Below, piece by piece: positions 1 through 9,467 of a stretch of DNA of 64,000 nt. The stretch's first letter is position 1. Each line of letters begins with the position of its first letter. A program made the position numbers and the translations under genes. The notes under the pieces are model-generated. The model was not told where the DNA came from and searched no databases. It was given only the letters and a program-made list of their open reading frames with translations. Source of the stretch: Peribacillus huizhouensis (lineage in GTDB: Bacteria; Bacillota; Bacilli; Bacillales; DSM-1321); the NCBI RefSeq assembly GCF_014138605.1, contig NZ_JACJHX010000003.1, positions 62,001-126,000 of the forward strand, written 5' to 3'.

Positions 1-161
1 TTGCCCGGACTTGAATAATGACTATTGCAGTAAAAAATTCAGCTAATCAAGAGGAATGATTCGATTTTTCCCACTATTCAATCTTTAATAATAACAGAGT
101 TAGTAGAGATAGTTTATAATAGTATAGGTAGTAAATTAATAGAGGGAAATGAGGTAATGTA

Positions 162-776
162 ATGAGTTTAACTGTTAATCCTGTTGAGAATCTTACAAGT
201 GAAGTTGAAAAACACCGAAAAACAGATCATTCTGTTAGCCCCTTATTTTTAAATCGTTGGTCACCGAGATCCTATTCGGAACGCAAAGTTTCGGATGAGG
301 ATTTGGCAAGCATTCTTGAGGCAGCACGTTGGGCGCCATCCGCCTTTAACGATCAGCCATGGCGTTTTTTTGTAGCAAAAACGGAATCACAGTTGAAAGT
401 CTTTCATGAATTTTTATCACCATTTAATCGCATATGGGCAGAAAAAGCCCCGGTACTTATATTAATTGCATCAAAGAAAAATAGAGACAACGGCGATCCA
501 AATGGGTCTCATGCATTCGATACAGGTGCAGCTTGGGGCAATTTAGCAATCCAAGCAACAATGCTTGGATTGAGCACACATGCAATGACAGGGTTTGATA
601 AAGAGACAGCTCGGCAATTGTTAAATGTTCCAGAAGAATTAGATATTCAAGCCGTCATTTCAGTTGGCTATCGTGGCGAAAAAGAAGCGCTTGATCAGAA
701 ATTACAAGAACGTGAAAATCCTAGTAGTAGAAAGCCGTTACAAGAGGTCATTTTTGAAGGAAACGAAAATGCATAA
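162..776 (+). CDS. Nitroreductase family protein (MhqN/YodC-like)
   Basis: This is a 204-residue FMN-dependent nitroreductase-fold oxidoreductase, expected to be a soluble NAD(P)H-using dimer that reduces quinones or nitro compounds. The N-terminal RWSPRSYSER segment and the following AARWAPSAFNDQPWRF stretch (about residues 32-68) form the flavin phosphate-binding signature, and GAAWGNLAIQA near residue 122 is the second conserved block. The ATG at 162 follows a GAGG-rich leader, and a TATAAT hexamer lies at 115-120. Length and motifs match the B. subtilis MhqN/YodC group, whose members respond to quinone stress. No partner gene is nearby, so the substrate is inferred only from the family. 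Confidence 0.9.
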   Translation: MSLTVNPVENLTSEVEKHRKTDHSVSPLFLNRWSPRSYSERKVSDEDLASILEAARWAPSAFNDQPWRFFVAKTESQLKVFHEFLSPFNRIWAEKAPVLILIASKKNRDNGDPNGSHAFDTGAAWGNLAIQATMLGLSTHAMTGFDKETARQLLNVPEELDIQAVISVGYRGEKEALDQKLQERENPSSRKPLQEVIFEGNENA

Positions 777-868
777 CTGGTATATGAGATCAAAATAAAG
801 GGGATCATTGCCGGATTAAATAAGCTACTTGATGTAGATTTATTAAAGTCCTGTATACGTAAGAGGTG

Positions 869-919
869 GAGGAGAGTGTCTCAAAAGGGGTAGAACCCAA
901 TGAGACACCCTCCTCATTT
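869..919 (+). terminator. Stem-loop, likely terminator
   Basis: A 15-bp stem with one mismatch pairs 869-883 with 901-915. It contains GTGTCTCA opposite TGAGACAC and is followed by a short T-rich stretch. It lies about 90 bp after the nitroreductase stop. The hairpin at 22827-22876 has the same arm sequence. Confidence 0.6.
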
Positions 920-939
920 TCATTCATATCGAAACTTCA

Positions 940-1215
940 TTATATGAGGAAGGTTCTCAAGGTTATCAGCCCTATAGCAATACCTAAATCTTCTGATGCA
1001 AGTGCTGGAATTCATTATTACCGTCTCCAACGATGGTCACTTATGATCTTCATTTTGTAATTTCTTTTGGCATATATTATATCCTCGGGCAATAAATCTG
1101 CGAAATAACGATTAATATTAGTATCTAAAGCAATCATTTTTGCAGGTTCCTTCATGATCTCTGTTTGATTTACTCCACTAAGTCTTAATGTTTTTAAAGC
1201 TGAGGCAGTTGTTCA
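940..1215 (-). pseudogene. Remnant of a heavy-metal P-type ATPase P-domain
   Basis: Read on the minus strand, the region encodes pieces of the C-terminal part of a P1B-type metal ATPase in different frames. The order is an ALKTLRLSGV block (cf. the family's A-I-K-x-L-R-x-x-G), a YFADLLPEDI block (cf. Y-A-x-L-L-P-E-D-K), TIVGDGNN (cf. V-G-D-G-I-N-D) and PALASEDLGIAIG (cf. P-A-L-A-x-A-D-V-G-I-A-M-G). At least two frameshifts separate the blocks and no start codon is available. It is therefore a decayed gene fragment and not a functional pump. It sits beside a CDF metal exporter, which suggests an older metal-efflux locus. Frame assignment is by eye. Confidence 0.65.
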
Positions 1216-1331
1216 GGAAAGTGTGGTATTAGATAAATATGACAGTACAAACTAATAGGTATGAAATCGTTCTAATAAGGTAAATTAGTAGAGAGTTTTA
1301 TCCTTATGCAACTTACTTGTATATCGCTTAC

Positions 1332-1349
1332 TTGTATAAAACTATACAA
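1332..1349. promoter_or_regulatory. Inverted repeat upstream of the CDF exporter
   Basis: TTGTATA and TATACAA form a perfect 7-bp inverted repeat with a 4-base spacer. The sequence CTTACTTGTATA also occurs twice in direct orientation about 15 bp apart just upstream. It lies about 70 bp before the CDF gene start, so it is a candidate operator. The regulator is unknown. Confidence 0.4.
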
Positions 1350-1420
1350 AAAGATTGCTCTAGACCCACCTGTATTCTAGTTGTTATCATAGTCTAGTGT
1401 TTAATGGGGGGACAAATAGG

Positions 1421-2278
1421 ATGGAAGAACAAAAGTATAATGATCTTAAATTAGGCGAACGTGGGGCAATCATTAGTATTATTGCTTACATAATTCTTTC
1501 AATTATAAAATTAGTTATTGGATATATGAGTAACTCTGCTGCTTTGAAAGCAGATGGTCTAAACAATACAACCGATATCATTGCATCTATTGCTGTACTC
1601 ATCGGACTCAAGCTTTCACAAAGACCACCTGATAAAGATCACGGGTACGGGCATTGGAAAAGTGAAACCATTGCATCAATGGTCGCTTCTTTTATTATGG
1701 CAGTAGTTGGTCTTGAAGTATTGGTTGCTGCTATTACTTCTATGTTTCAAGGAGTAAAGGAGTCACCTGATATTATGGCAGCTTATGTAGGTGTTTTTTC
1801 TGCACTAGCCATGTATTTTGTTTATCGTTACAACAAAAAATTAGCTATTAAAATTAATAGTAAAGCAGTTATGGCAGCGGCAAAAGATAACATTTCAGAT
1901 GCTTGGGTGAGTATAGGAACAGCGGTAGGAATATTCGGTTCGCAATTAAATATGCCTTGGCTTGATACGATAACAGCCATTATTGTAGGATTAATCATAT
2001 GTAAAACAGCTTGGGATATCTTTAAACAAGCTTCTCATGAACTTTCAGATGGATTTGATGAAAATAAAATTCAACTTTATCAGGATGTAATCAGAAAAGT
2101 GGATGGAGTTAAAGGAATAAAAGAAATTAAAGGGAGAAACTACGGAAATAATGAAGTAATAGATGTTGTGATCCTTGTTAATTCTACGTTAGATATTAAA
2201 GAAGCTCATGATATAGCTACCCATGTTGAAAAAGTCATGATAAAAGATTATGGAGTATACGATGTTGTGTCCATGTAG
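1421..2278 (+). CDS. Cation diffusion facilitator family metal exporter
   Basis: The product is a 285-residue CDF transporter, a proton-coupled exporter of divalent metals in the cytoplasmic membrane. About six hydrophobic helices occupy residues 15-195. The metal-binding acidic motifs are visible as ADGLNNTTD near residue 45 and KDNISDAW near residue 150, and the GYGHWKSE loop near residue 75 matches the family HGxxR/K loop. A cytoplasmic C-terminal domain with a VKGIKEIKGRNYG segment follows. The ATG at 1421 is preferred over a GTG at 1397 because GGGGGG lies 8-12 bases before it. It resembles B. subtilis MneP/YdfM-type manganese exporters, but metal specificity cannot be read from the sequence. 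Confidence 0.88.
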   Translation: MEEQKYNDLKLGERGAIISIIAYIILSIIKLVIGYMSNSAALKADGLNNTTDIIASIAVLIGLKLSQRPPDKDHGYGHWKSETIASMVASFIMAVVGLEVLVAAITSMFQGVKESPDIMAAYVGVFSALAMYFVYRYNKKLAIKINSKAVMAAAKDNISDAWVSIGTAVGIFGSQLNMPWLDTITAIIVGLIICKTAWDIFKQASHELSDGFDENKIQLYQDVIRKVDGVKGIKEIKGRNYGNNEVIDVVILVNSTLDIKEAHDIATHVEKVMIKDYGVYDVVSM

Positions 2279-2323
2279 AGCCAAATTAATATTGTAGCTT
2301 TCTTCTTTGTTCAACTATCGGGC

Positions 2324-2356
2324 GCGGTTCTTCAAAAAAGAAGGTCGCTTTTTTCT
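2324..2356 (+). terminator. Terminator after the CDF exporter
   Basis: GCGGTTCTTC at 2324-2333 pairs with GAAGGTCGC at 2340-2348, with one bulge and two G-U pairs. A run of six T follows at once. It lies 45 bp past the stop codon. Confidence 0.6.
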
Positions 2357-2486
2357 TATTCAGTCACCTAATCTTATTGAAGAAGGCAATTTTAACAACG
2401 ATATACGTGTGTTTAATAATATAGAAACAACCATAAACGTCTACTCTCAACCCTACGATGAAAAAAGTTCAGGTTCTAAAACTTTA

Positions 2487-2514
2487 TCACCTAATGAAGG
2501 TGGCGGTGCGGAGC
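2487..2514 (-). repeat. Partial inverted copy of the 60-bp dispersed repeat
   Basis: The segment contains TCACCTAATGA and GGTGGCGGTGCGGAGC. It is close to the reverse complement of the 5' half of the element at 13521-13581 and 18541-18600. The GCGGAGC here also pairs with GCTCCGC about 12 bases downstream and is followed by TTTT, so it could act as a hairpin. Confidence 0.5.
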
Positions 2515-2639
2515 CGACTCTGCGAAGCTCCGCCCCTTTTCTACAGAAAAAAGTAGATTGGTTCTTCAACTAAATGGGGGACATTATAGAAAATCGCTTA
2601 GAATGACTTTATCGCTTTACAACAATGGTATAATTATAG

Positions 2640-2668
2640 TTGTTCATATAAGTATATTCTTATATAAT
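2640..2668 (+). promoter_or_regulatory. arsR promoter with ArsR-type operator in the spacer
   Basis: The -35 hexamer TTGTTC (2640-2645) and the -10 hexamer TATAAT (2663-2668) are exactly 17 bp apart. The spacer and -10 contain ATATAAG, six bases, CTTATAT: a perfect inverted repeat at 2646-2665 typical of ArsR/SmtB operators. A second imperfect repeat, CTTAT-CAT-ATAAG, lies at 2697-2709. Binding here would block RNA polymerase until arsenite or antimonite is sensed. Confidence 0.75.
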
Positions 2669-2741
2669 AATGAAGGAAAAAGCAGTGTTTATTTCGCTTA
2701 TCATATAAGCACATAATTATTAAGTGATCTAAGGTGGGGAA

Positions 2742-3092
2742 ATGATGCAAACTAATCAAGAATTAGACATTGAATCAACAGCAAACGTGCTTAAATTGTT
2801 AGGTGATAAGACACGTTTAACCATGATAAAAATTATGTCTGAGCATGAATGTTGTGTTTGCGAGTTTGTTGATTTGTTTGAAATGAGCCAGCCGGCTATA
2901 AGTCAACATTTACGAAAGTTGAAAGATGGTGGCATCGTGAAAGAAACAAGAAGAAGCCAATGGATTTTTTATTCGTTAAACCCATCATCTTCATTTTACT
3001 CATTTATCACTACAGTTATTAGAGACTTACCTAGCCAACAATATAAATTAGATGAGTTAGAAGTACAGGGTAAGCGAATTTGTTGTGACTAA
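2742..3092 (+). CDS. arsR: ArsR family arsenite-responsive repressor
   Basis: The product is a 116-residue winged-helix repressor. The segment [19 protein letters not shown] (about residues 48-67) is the recognition helix-turn-helix, and HECCVCEF near residue 35 carries the cysteine cluster that binds As(III)/Sb(III) in ArsR proteins. A further Cys pair sits at the C-terminus (RICCD). Two adjacent ATG codons at 2742 and 2745 are possible starts. The second has the better spacing from AGGTGG. It is the first gene of an arsR-arsB-arsC set with 17-22 bp gaps and should repress its own promoter, where an inverted repeat is visible. Confidence 0.93.
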   Translation: MMQTNQELDIESTANVLKLLGDKTRLTMIKIMSEHECCVCEFVDLFEMSQPAISQHLRKLKDGGIVKETRRSQWIFYSLNPSSSFYSFITTVIRDLPSQQYKLDELEVQGKRICCD

Positions 3093-3109
3093 CAAGGAGG
3101 AGGCCTTTA

Positions 3110-4405
3110 GTGGTTATTTTAGCCAGTACGATCTTTTTATTAACATTGACCCTCGTTATATGGCAACCAAAAGGGTTATCCATAGGATGGTCAGCGTGCG
3201 GTGGAGCGTTCTTAGCTCTGATTGTTGGGGTGGTTCATTTTCATGATGTCATAGATGTAACCTCAATCGTATGGAATGCAACATTAGCATTCATAGCAAT
3301 TATTATTATTTCTCTTATATTAGATGAGATTGGGTTTTTTGAATGGGCAGCACTACATATGGCTAGGGCTGCTAAGGGAAATGGCGTTAGGATGTTTGTC
3401 TACGTGAGTATATTGGGTGCTCTTGTAGCAGCTTTCTTCGCCAACGACGGGGCAGCACTGATTTTGACTCCAATCGTATTAGCGATGGTTCGAAATTTAA
3501 AGCTCAGTGAAAAAATGATTTTCCCTTTTATTATTGCGAGTGGGTTCATTGCCGATACTACTTCACTCCCTTTAGTGGTGAGTAATCTTGTTAATATCGT
3601 ATCTGCGGACTTTTTTGGGATTGGATTTGCCGAATTTGCTTCACGAATGATCATACCAAACTTATTTGCTTTAACTGCAAGTATCTTGGTTTTATATCTC
3701 TTTTTTCGTAAAAGTATTCCAAAGAACTATGATCCTTCACAACTCAAGGAACCATTTGAAGCGATTCGTGATGTAAAGATGTTCCGTTTATCTTGGGGCG
3801 TGTTAGGAATCTTACTGATTGGTTACTTCACTAGTGAATTTATTGGAATACCTGTCTCTATCATCACAGGTATTGTGGCTATCTTCTTTTTAATAATGGC
3901 TAGAAGAAGTCATGCAGTCAACACTAGAACTGTCATCAAAGGAGCACCATGGAGCATTGTCTTTTTCTCCATTGGCATGTACGTAGTAGTATACGGTTTA
4001 CGAAATGTGGGGTTAACGAGTGTATTGGCTGATATAATCCAATCGACAGCCAATCAAGGTCTATTTGCTACAACAGTAGGAATGGGCTTCATTGCAGCGA
4101 TACTTTCATCAATTATGAATAATCTGCCAACTGTAATGATTGATGCTCTGGCCATATCCGATACAAACACAACTGGGGAAATCAGAGAAGCGTTAATTTA
4201 TGCCAATGTCATTGGTTCAGACTTAGGACCAAAAATTACACCAATCGGTTCTCTAGCGACTTTACTTTGGCTACATGTATTGTCTTTAAAAGGCGTGAAA
4301 ATTTCGTGGGGCACTTATTTTAAAACAGGAATTATTTTAACGATCCCAACATTGTTAATAACTCTTGTTGGTCTATATATTTGGTTACTTATCATCCATT
4401 CATAA
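3110..4405 (+). CDS. arsB: Arsenite efflux membrane protein ArsB
   Basis: The product is a 431-residue polytopic membrane protein with about 12 hydrophobic segments, the usual size and topology of the ArsB/NhaD ion transporter superfamily. The conserved [14 protein letters not shown] region near residues 109-122 and the matching [11 protein letters not shown] region near residue 330 mark the two pseudo-symmetric halves. It extrudes As(OH)3/antimonite using the proton gradient. The start is GTG at 3110 behind a strong AAGGAGGAGG. It lies between arsR and arsC in one operon. Confidence 0.93.
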   Translation: MVILASTIFLLTLTLVIWQPKGLSIGWSACGGAFLALIVGVVHFHDVIDVTSIVWNATLAFIAIIIISLILDEIGFFEWAALHMARAAKGNGVRMFVYVSILGALVAAFFANDGAALILTPIVLAMVRNLKLSEKMIFPFIIASGFIADTTSLPLVVSNLVNIVSADFFGIGFAEFASRMIIPNLFALTASILVLYLFFRKSIPKNYDPSQLKEPFEAIRDVKMFRLSWGVLGILLIGYFTSEFIGIPVSIITGIVAIFFLIMARRSHAVNTRTVIKGAPWSIVFFSIGMYVVVYGLRNVGLTSVLADIIQSTANQGLFATTVGMGFIAAILSSIMNNLPTVMIDALAISDTNTTGEIREALIYANVIGSDLGPKITPIGSLATLLWLHVLSLKGVKISWGTYFKTGIILTIPTLLITLVGLYIWLLIIHS

Positions 4406-4427
4406 TCTAACTTAAAAGGAGCATTAA

Positions 4428-4850
4428 ATGATGTCTAAAAAAACGATTTACTTCTTATGTACAGGAAACTCTTGCAGAAGCCAAATGGCAGAAGGCTGGG
4501 CAAAAAAACACTTAGGTGATAAGTGGGAAGTGAAAAGTGCAGGTTTAGAAGCACATGGATTAAACCCGAATGCAGTAAAAGCAATGAAAGAAACAGATAT
4601 CGATATTTCTCATCAAACATCTGATGTGATTGATCCAGTAATATTAAATCATGCTGATTTAATCGTAACACTTTGCGGACATGCGGCAGACAATTGCCCC
4701 TTAACTCCTCCACATATCAAACGTGAACACTGGGGCTTTGATGATCCAGCAAAAGCTGAAGGAACAGAAGAAGAAAAATGGGCATTTTTCCAACGTGTTC
4801 GTGACGAAATTGGAGAAAGAATTGAACATTTCGCAAAAACTGGAAAATAA
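4428..4850 (+). CDS. arsC: Thioredoxin-coupled arsenate reductase
   Basis: The product is a 140-residue low-molecular-weight phosphatase-fold arsenate reductase. It converts arsenate to arsenite for export by ArsB. The P-loop CTGNSCRS lies at residues 11-18, and the second redox pair is C83 and C90 in [10 protein letters not shown]. If translation begins at the second ATG (4431) these become C10, C82 and C89, the classical numbering of the B. subtilis enzyme. Both ATGs have AAAGGAG upstream. It is the last gene of the ars operon; no acr3 or arsA is present. Confidence 0.95.
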   Translation: MMSKKTIYFLCTGNSCRSQMAEGWAKKHLGDKWEVKSAGLEAHGLNPNAVKAMKETDIDISHQTSDVIDPVILNHADLIVTLCGHAADNCPLTPPHIKREHWGFDDPAKAEGTEEEKWAFFQRVRDEIGERIEHFAKTGK

Positions 4851-4956
4851 ATATAAAGATTTACATTTAATCCTTTGGGGAAGTGTTGGCGTAAACCACT
4901 AAATTGTCTACCCCTAGCGTTCATAGTTCATAATAAGGGTTACTTATTCTTCTTAG

Positions 4957-4985
4957 GAGTCTGCCATGCAGGCTTCTTTTTTTGT
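4957..4985 (+). terminator. ars operon terminator
   Basis: AGTCTGC and GCAGGCT pair across a CAT loop and are followed by a run of T. It lies about 105 bp after the arsC stop. The stretch between arsC and the next gene otherwise shows no coding signal. Confidence 0.7.
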
Positions 4986-5168
4986 GCATTAAATAAATAT
5001 AATGATAAATCTACAATTTTATTAAAATAGGTCGATAAATATAATAATTATTCATTTAGTAAAAATTCAATCATTATTGTATTTTGGAAAAGGTATCGTC
5101 CTTGGATTTGTGTCTGTAGATATACTTTGTCTAAATTTTGTTACCAAAAAACAGAAAGAGGCCATACA

Positions 5169-7136
5169 ATGCGTAATTTTTTTAGAAATTTCAAAACTAG
5201 GTTATTCTTTTTCTTTGCAGTTATATTAATCATTCCTGCTTTAGTAGTTGGATCATTAGCTTATTTATCAGCTAGCGAGGCGATAGAAGAAGAAATCATG
5301 AACAGTGCTGCTGAAAATATTAATTTATTGGATTCAATCATAGATAGTTCGATTAATCCCAAAATACATGATGTCACTTCATTTTCGGAATCCGTTACAT
5401 CCAGTTTATTTCAGGGGGAAGACAGCCCAAAATTAAGAGAACAATTTGCTCAATATCTAACTCTGCATCCAGAGGTTTTAAGCATTTATATTGGAGCTAA
5501 TGATGGATTGTTAATTCAGGAACCCCGAGTAGTGCTTGATTCAGATTTTGATCTTCGCGGGAGGGATTGGTATAAAAATGCCATTGAACGCAAAGGGGAA
5601 ATTTTTATTACGGAACCATATGTGGACGTTGCTACAAAAGATCATGTAGTAACCATAGCCAAAGAGTTAAAAGATGGCTCCGGAGTTGTGGCAATCGACA
5701 TAAAAATAACCTATTTACAAAAGTTAACGAATGAAGTCAAAGTCGGGAAAGATGGCTATGCTTTTCTCCTAGATCGGAATAAGCATTATATTGCACACCC
5801 TACGAAAGAAAGTGGATCAGAAGCAAAAGAAAGTTTCTTTGATACCATGTATAAAAATGAAAAGGGTACTTTTGAATATCAATTCGATGGTCAGGTCAAA
5901 CAAATGGCCTTTACTACTAATAAAGTAACAGGTTGGAAATTGGGTGGTACTATGCTTGTATCTGAGGTTGACGAGTCAGCATCGCCCATTTTTAAATCTA
6001 CCTTAACCGTTTTAATAATCGCCATCATTATTGGGGCGGTAGTTGTTTATTTTGTCGTGCAATCTATCATCAAACCAATTAAAAAGTTAAAGGAAAGCGT
6101 GATAACTGTAAGTAAAGGGGATTTAACAGAGCAGATTGAAATAAAGTCTAATGATGAAATTGGGCAATTAGGAGATGCATTTAATGATATGCAGGAAAGC
6201 CTTCGAACTCTCATTCAAAAAGTAGAGCTGAGTTCAGAGCAACTTGCTGCATCTGCAGAAGAACTAACGGCAAATGCGGAACAAACTGGGGTAGCTACCG
6301 AACAAGTTGCCGTATCGATTCAAGAAGTAGCAAGCAGTACAGAGAAACAAACAAGTGGTGTAGATCGAAATGCCGAATCCTTAAATGAGCTCACGCAAGG
6401 TATAGCCAATATTGCAGAAAGCTCATCCAACGTTGCTGAACTGTCCTTACAAACAACTATGCAAGCGGAGGAAGGTGGGAAAGCTGTTCAAAATACCAAG
6501 GAACAAATGAATTCGATTCATCAATCGGTTACGGAATCAAATGAAATGATACAATCCTTGTATGAACGCTCTCAAGAAATTTCGTCCATTTTGGATGTAA
6601 TAACAGAAATTGCCGATCAGACCAATCTCCTTTCTTTAAATGCAGCCATTGAATCGGCGAGAGCCGGGGAACATGGCAAAGGATTTGCAGTAGTAGCTGA
6701 TGAAGTGAAGAAGCTTGCTAATCAATCTCAAAGCTCTGCAAAACAAATATCTGACTTAATCCAAGATATTCAAATGGATACATTGGATTCGGTTCACAAG
6801 ATGGCTCTAGTTACAAATGATGTACGAAATGGATTAACTATTTCAGACGAAGCTTTTGAGAAATTCGAAGTCATTTTAAATAGTATGAAAGAAATAACTC
6901 CCCATATGGAGGAAGTTTCAGCTACGGCAGAGCAGATGTCTGCTGGAGTTCAAGAGGTTAGCTCAATAGCGAATGAACTTGCTTTCTTGGCAAAAGGAAA
7001 TGCGGCAACTTCAGAAGAAGTAGCTGCCTCAACAGAGGAACAATTGGCTTCTATGGAAGAGATTTCTGCATCAGCGAGGTCACTTTCTCAGATGGCTGAG
7101 GAGCTAAAAGAATTAATAGCAGTGTTTAAGTATTAA
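5169..7136 (+). CDS. Methyl-accepting chemotaxis protein with dCache sensor
   Basis: The product is a 655-residue transmembrane chemoreceptor. TM1 covers about residues 10-32, followed by an extracellular ligand-binding region of about 240 residues that resembles a dCache_1 domain ([13 protein letters not shown] and [17 protein letters not shown] are typical). TM2 lies near 279-300, a HAMP domain near 300-353, then a long coiled-coil signalling domain. Its hairpin tip reads [30 protein letters not shown]. The ATG at 5169 is chosen over a TTG at 5127 because AGAAAGAGG lies 7 bases before it. It is probably a monocistronic receptor; its ligand is unknown, although the sensor type often binds amino acids or organic acids. 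Confidence 0.92.
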   Translation: MRNFFRNFKTRLFFFFAVILIIPALVVGSLAYLSASEAIEEEIMNSAAENINLLDSIIDSSINPKIHDVTSFSESVTSSLFQGEDSPKLREQFAQYLTLHPEVLSIYIGANDGLLIQEPRVVLDSDFDLRGRDWYKNAIERKGEIFITEPYVDVATKDHVVTIAKELKDGSGVVAIDIKITYLQKLTNEVKVGKDGYAFLLDRNKHYIAHPTKESGSEAKESFFDTMYKNEKGTFEYQFDGQVKQMAFTTNKVTGWKLGGTMLVSEVDESASPIFKSTLTVLIIAIIIGAVVVYFVVQSIIKPIKKLKESVITVSKGDLTEQIEIKSNDEIGQLGDAFNDMQESLRTLIQKVELSSEQLAASAEELTANAEQTGVATEQVAVSIQEVASSTEKQTSGVDRNAESLNELTQGIANIAESSSNVAELSLQTTMQAEEGGKAVQNTKEQMNSIHQSVTESNEMIQSLYERSQEISSILDVITEIADQTNLLSLNAAIESARAGEHGKGFAVVADEVKKLANQSQSSAKQISDLIQDIQMDTLDSVHKMALVTNDVRNGLTISDEAFEKFEVILNSMKEITPHMEEVSATAEQMSAGVQEVSSIANELAFLAKGNAATSEEVAASTEEQLASMEEISASARSLSQMAEELKELIAVFKY

Positions 7137-7180
7137 AACGTTTTTTAACTATTGTAGAATTAATAAAAAGATGAATGATA

Positions 7181-7216
7181 AAAAACGATTCCTATTTTGT
7201 ATTGGAATCGTTTTTT
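7181..7216. terminator. Bidirectional terminator
   Basis: AAAAACGATTCC at 7181-7192 pairs with GGAATCGTTTTT at 7204-7215, giving A and T tracts on both sides. It serves the chemoreceptor on the plus strand and overlaps the end of the convergent DUF1835 gene. Confidence 0.85.
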
Positions 7217-7902
7217 TGTGGGTGTGAAAAAGTTTGGTTATCGCTTTTTTTACGACTACTCTGAATAAGTTCCATGTACTGTGTATCTCCTAACCCATAC
7301 TCTGTGAATTTTTCCAATAGTACAGGCACTAGTTGTTTCTCTGGGACATTTTGATGTTGTTGGATATACAACATTAGATCACTATCTTTATGAAGGTAGG
7401 TCAAATACAGTTCGACTCCCTTCTTTAAAGGGGGTGGACTGATACATTTCGGCATGGTTTTATGCACTAAAACTTGCTTGTATAGCTCATAATACCCCAT
7501 CGGTTCCAGCGTGAATTTTTCTAAGATCCCAAAATGATGACCAACAATATGAAGATCAATTGGCATTGAATGATTTGTTTGATCGAGCCAAGCGAGAATG
7601 GTGAGCAGATTCATTTGACAAAACATGTCGGTATCAAACCATAATCTTAGATGAGTAAAATCGTTATGAAAGAGAGGATACAATGGATTTATCGTGATTT
7701 CTTCGTATTGAATGGCTGTAATCTGATGGACCTTAGCACGCAAGGCAATGAATGTATCTGAAAATAGCTGACTAGATGTGTGTCCGAAACACATAGCCTC
7801 GTTAAAGGGAATCATCATTTCTTTATTAAGAAAATGTGTTTTTTTGAAAAAATGATACATCGATTGTCCGTTTAAAATGTTTAATGTATGGTTAGGGGAC
7901 AA
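7192..7902 (-). CDS. DUF1835 domain-containing protein
   Basis: The product is about 236 residues. The N-terminal LNILNGQSMYHFFKKT and PFNEAMCFG segments and the central RLWFDTDMFCQMNLL segment are characteristic of the DUF1835 family, whose function is not established. No membrane segments or signal peptide are visible. The annotated start is a TTG at 7902, nine bases after AAAAGGAG. An in-frame TTG at 7911 abuts that ribosome binding site and is less likely. The gene is convergent with the chemoreceptor and shares its terminator. Members are widespread as single genes in Bacillus, and the context gives no functional hint. Confidence 0.75.
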   Translation of the reverse strand: MSPNHTLNILNGQSMYHFFKKTHFLNKEMMIPFNEAMCFGHTSSQLFSDTFIALRAKVHQITAIQYEEITINPLYPLFHNDFTHLRLWFDTDMFCQMNLLTILAWLDQTNHSMPIDLHIVGHHFGILEKFTLEPMGYYELYKQVLVHKTMPKCISPPPLKKGVELYLTYLHKDSDLMLYIQQHQNVPEKQLVPVLLEKFTEYGLGDTQYMELIQSSRKKSDNQTFSHPQKNDSNTK

Positions 7903-7926
7903 CTGTGACAACTCCTTTTATTATAG

Positions 7927-8039
7927 AAGATCACGGATTACCAATTACGGCTTGTTCCTGAAGAACCTTTAGCTTTACTCCAAAAAGAAAAACGGCTCTC
8001 TAATAGAATAAAGTTAATTATAGAAGAAAGGCGTTCATA
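7927..8039 (+). other. Possible gene remnant, no start codon
   Basis: An open stretch of 37 codons beginning after a TAG reads ITDYQLRLVPEEPLALL and continues in a coding-like way to a TAA at 8037-8039. It has no ATG/GTG/TTG start. A second short stretch near 8085-8138 reads HYKVGYRTNELMKRRN then stop. Both look like eroded ends of a small protein, but I could not assign a family. Confidence 0.25.
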
Positions 8040-8065
8040 AAGTAGCCATTCTGCTTTATGAACGC
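8031..8065. terminator. Terminator of the GNAT gene
   Basis: GCGTTCATAAAG at 8031-8042 and CTTTATGAACGC at 8054-8065 form a perfect 12-bp stem with an 11-base loop. On the minus strand it is followed by a T-rich run. It lies about 80 bp past the stop of the acetyltransferase gene. Confidence 0.75.
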
Positions 8066-8146
8066 TCTTCCCAATCCCTTTGAGAGCGATCACTACAAAG
8101 TTGGTTATCGCACTAATGAATTAATGAAGCGTAGGAATTAGCCGAG

Positions 8147-9301
8147 TTAGAAGAAATCAGAAAAAAATGGCGGCCTATTTGGAATAAGTGCTTCAAGCTG
8201 TTCAATGCACGCTTCACTACCTGAAATCAGGCCTGCTGAAACGAGTTCATTAGGGCGTTGATAGCCAAATAATATGGCAGTTAACGTATTAATAGATAAA
8301 CGTATTCCAGCATCAGTATCGCGAGCGGTCAGGATTTCCCCTGCATGCAGCTGAACCGACTTTTGATTATCTAACAGCAAGTCATCTTCAATATGTAGAA
8401 CCACGCCTTGCTCAATATGATTCCACTTAAAATCATATTGAGCTAAAAAGTAATCTACATCTACAATTCGAGCCATGAAATAAGGTGTTAGCTCGGCTTT
8501 GATTCGGGGTTCTTTTAGCATAAAATGCAGAGGTTCTCTTTCAAAAACGGTCAATTCAACTTGATCGACCATAGAGTCATGCTGGCAAATAAAGTTCCAA
8601 AGACTTATTCTGGCATTGCTAGTTAGTGCGATAAATTCAGTTACATTCATTTTTCGATTATGGACACTATACATGAAATATCCGTTGGCATTTCCGTGAT
8701 TATCATAATAAACGGCGACGAACTGACCGCCATACACACTCTTTTGCCACCATGATTTTTCCCTAACAAGCATGCCGTTAAATTGTTCGGCATATTGTTC
8801 ATAGACACTTTCTATTACAGCAGAATGATCCTCTTTCATCAGCCGTTTGATCGTACCACTAGGGTGGTTTTTCATAATAAGGTCTGATTTATTCAATATG
8901 TATTTCATTCGGTTACTAAATAGTTCCCAGCCAAATTTTCGATAAAAGGGAACGGAAAAAGGGTGAAGCATGGAAACACTCATGCCTTGGTCCTTGATTT
9001 GGAATAAAGCTTCTTTTAACAGTTCCTTTACAAACCCTTTGCGACGATATTCTGGATAAGTAGCTACACCAGCAATACCACCCATCTTCAGTTGATTCTT
9101 CCCTAGATAAATGGAAAGGGGCAAAAGATGCAATTTTGCTGCAAGCTGGTCATTTTCATTTATCCCATAAATTTGATGGTGTTGCTTCATCGTTTCGATT
9201 CGATCCGCTATTTGATCCTCGGGTACTTGATATTGAAAGGCATACTCAGAAAGCTTCATCGCTTCTTGTAATTGATCCCCACTTAATTTGAAAACAGTCA
9301 T
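8147..9301 (-). CDS. GNAT acetyltransferase, Eis-like
   Basis: The product has 384 residues with the architecture of the Eis family: an N-terminal GNAT domain, a second GNAT-like region and a C-terminal SCP2-type domain. The acetyl-CoA pyrophosphate loop is visible as YPEYRRKGFVKELL near residues 82-95, and MLHPFSVPFYRKFGWE follows near 118-133. The C-terminal part (about 290-384) ends in the family's usual FFSDFF sequence, which supplies the terminal carboxylate used as general base. Characterised relatives acetylate amines including aminoglycosides; the natural substrate here is unknown. The ATG at 9301 has a GGGGGG tract upstream. Confidence 0.85.
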   Translation of the reverse strand: MTVFKLSGDQLQEAMKLSEYAFQYQVPEDQIADRIETMKQHHQIYGINENDQLAAKLHLLPLSIYLGKNQLKMGGIAGVATYPEYRRKGFVKELLKEALFQIKDQGMSVSMLHPFSVPFYRKFGWELFSNRMKYILNKSDLIMKNHPSGTIKRLMKEDHSAVIESVYEQYAEQFNGMLVREKSWWQKSVYGGQFVAVYYDNHGNANGYFMYSVHNRKMNVTEFIALTSNARISLWNFICQHDSMVDQVELTVFEREPLHFMLKEPRIKAELTPYFMARIVDVDYFLAQYDFKWNHIEQGVVLHIEDDLLLDNQKSVQLHAGEILTARDTDAGIRLSINTLTAILFGYQRPNELVSAGLISGSEACIEQLEALIPNRPPFFSDFF

Positions 9302-9467
9302 TAAAAGCCCCCCCTAAATAATTTTCTATACCTTCAGGATAACATGAACAGTTTAAGAATAAAAAAATCCTTTAACTTACTAAATTAATGGGTTGAATAA
9401 ACGATATAAGTAAAGGAGCTAGTCCTATTTTTACAACTAATGAGATAGTCAAAAAAGGAGAACAAAC

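Noticed and set aside
866-1060. A 64-codon plus-strand frame after the nitroreductase gene
   Set aside because: It runs through a terminator-like hairpin and through the complement of the decayed ATPase fragment; composition is not coding-like and no ribosome binding site fits.
2307-2573. An 88-codon plus-strand frame between the CDF gene and arsR
   Set aside because: It contains a terminator hairpin and an inverted copy of a dispersed repeat, has no family resemblance and no ribosome binding site.
5010-5050. GTCGATAA upstream of the first chemoreceptor as a possible sigma-D -10 box
   Set aside because: No TAAA element lies at the required 14-16 bp distance.
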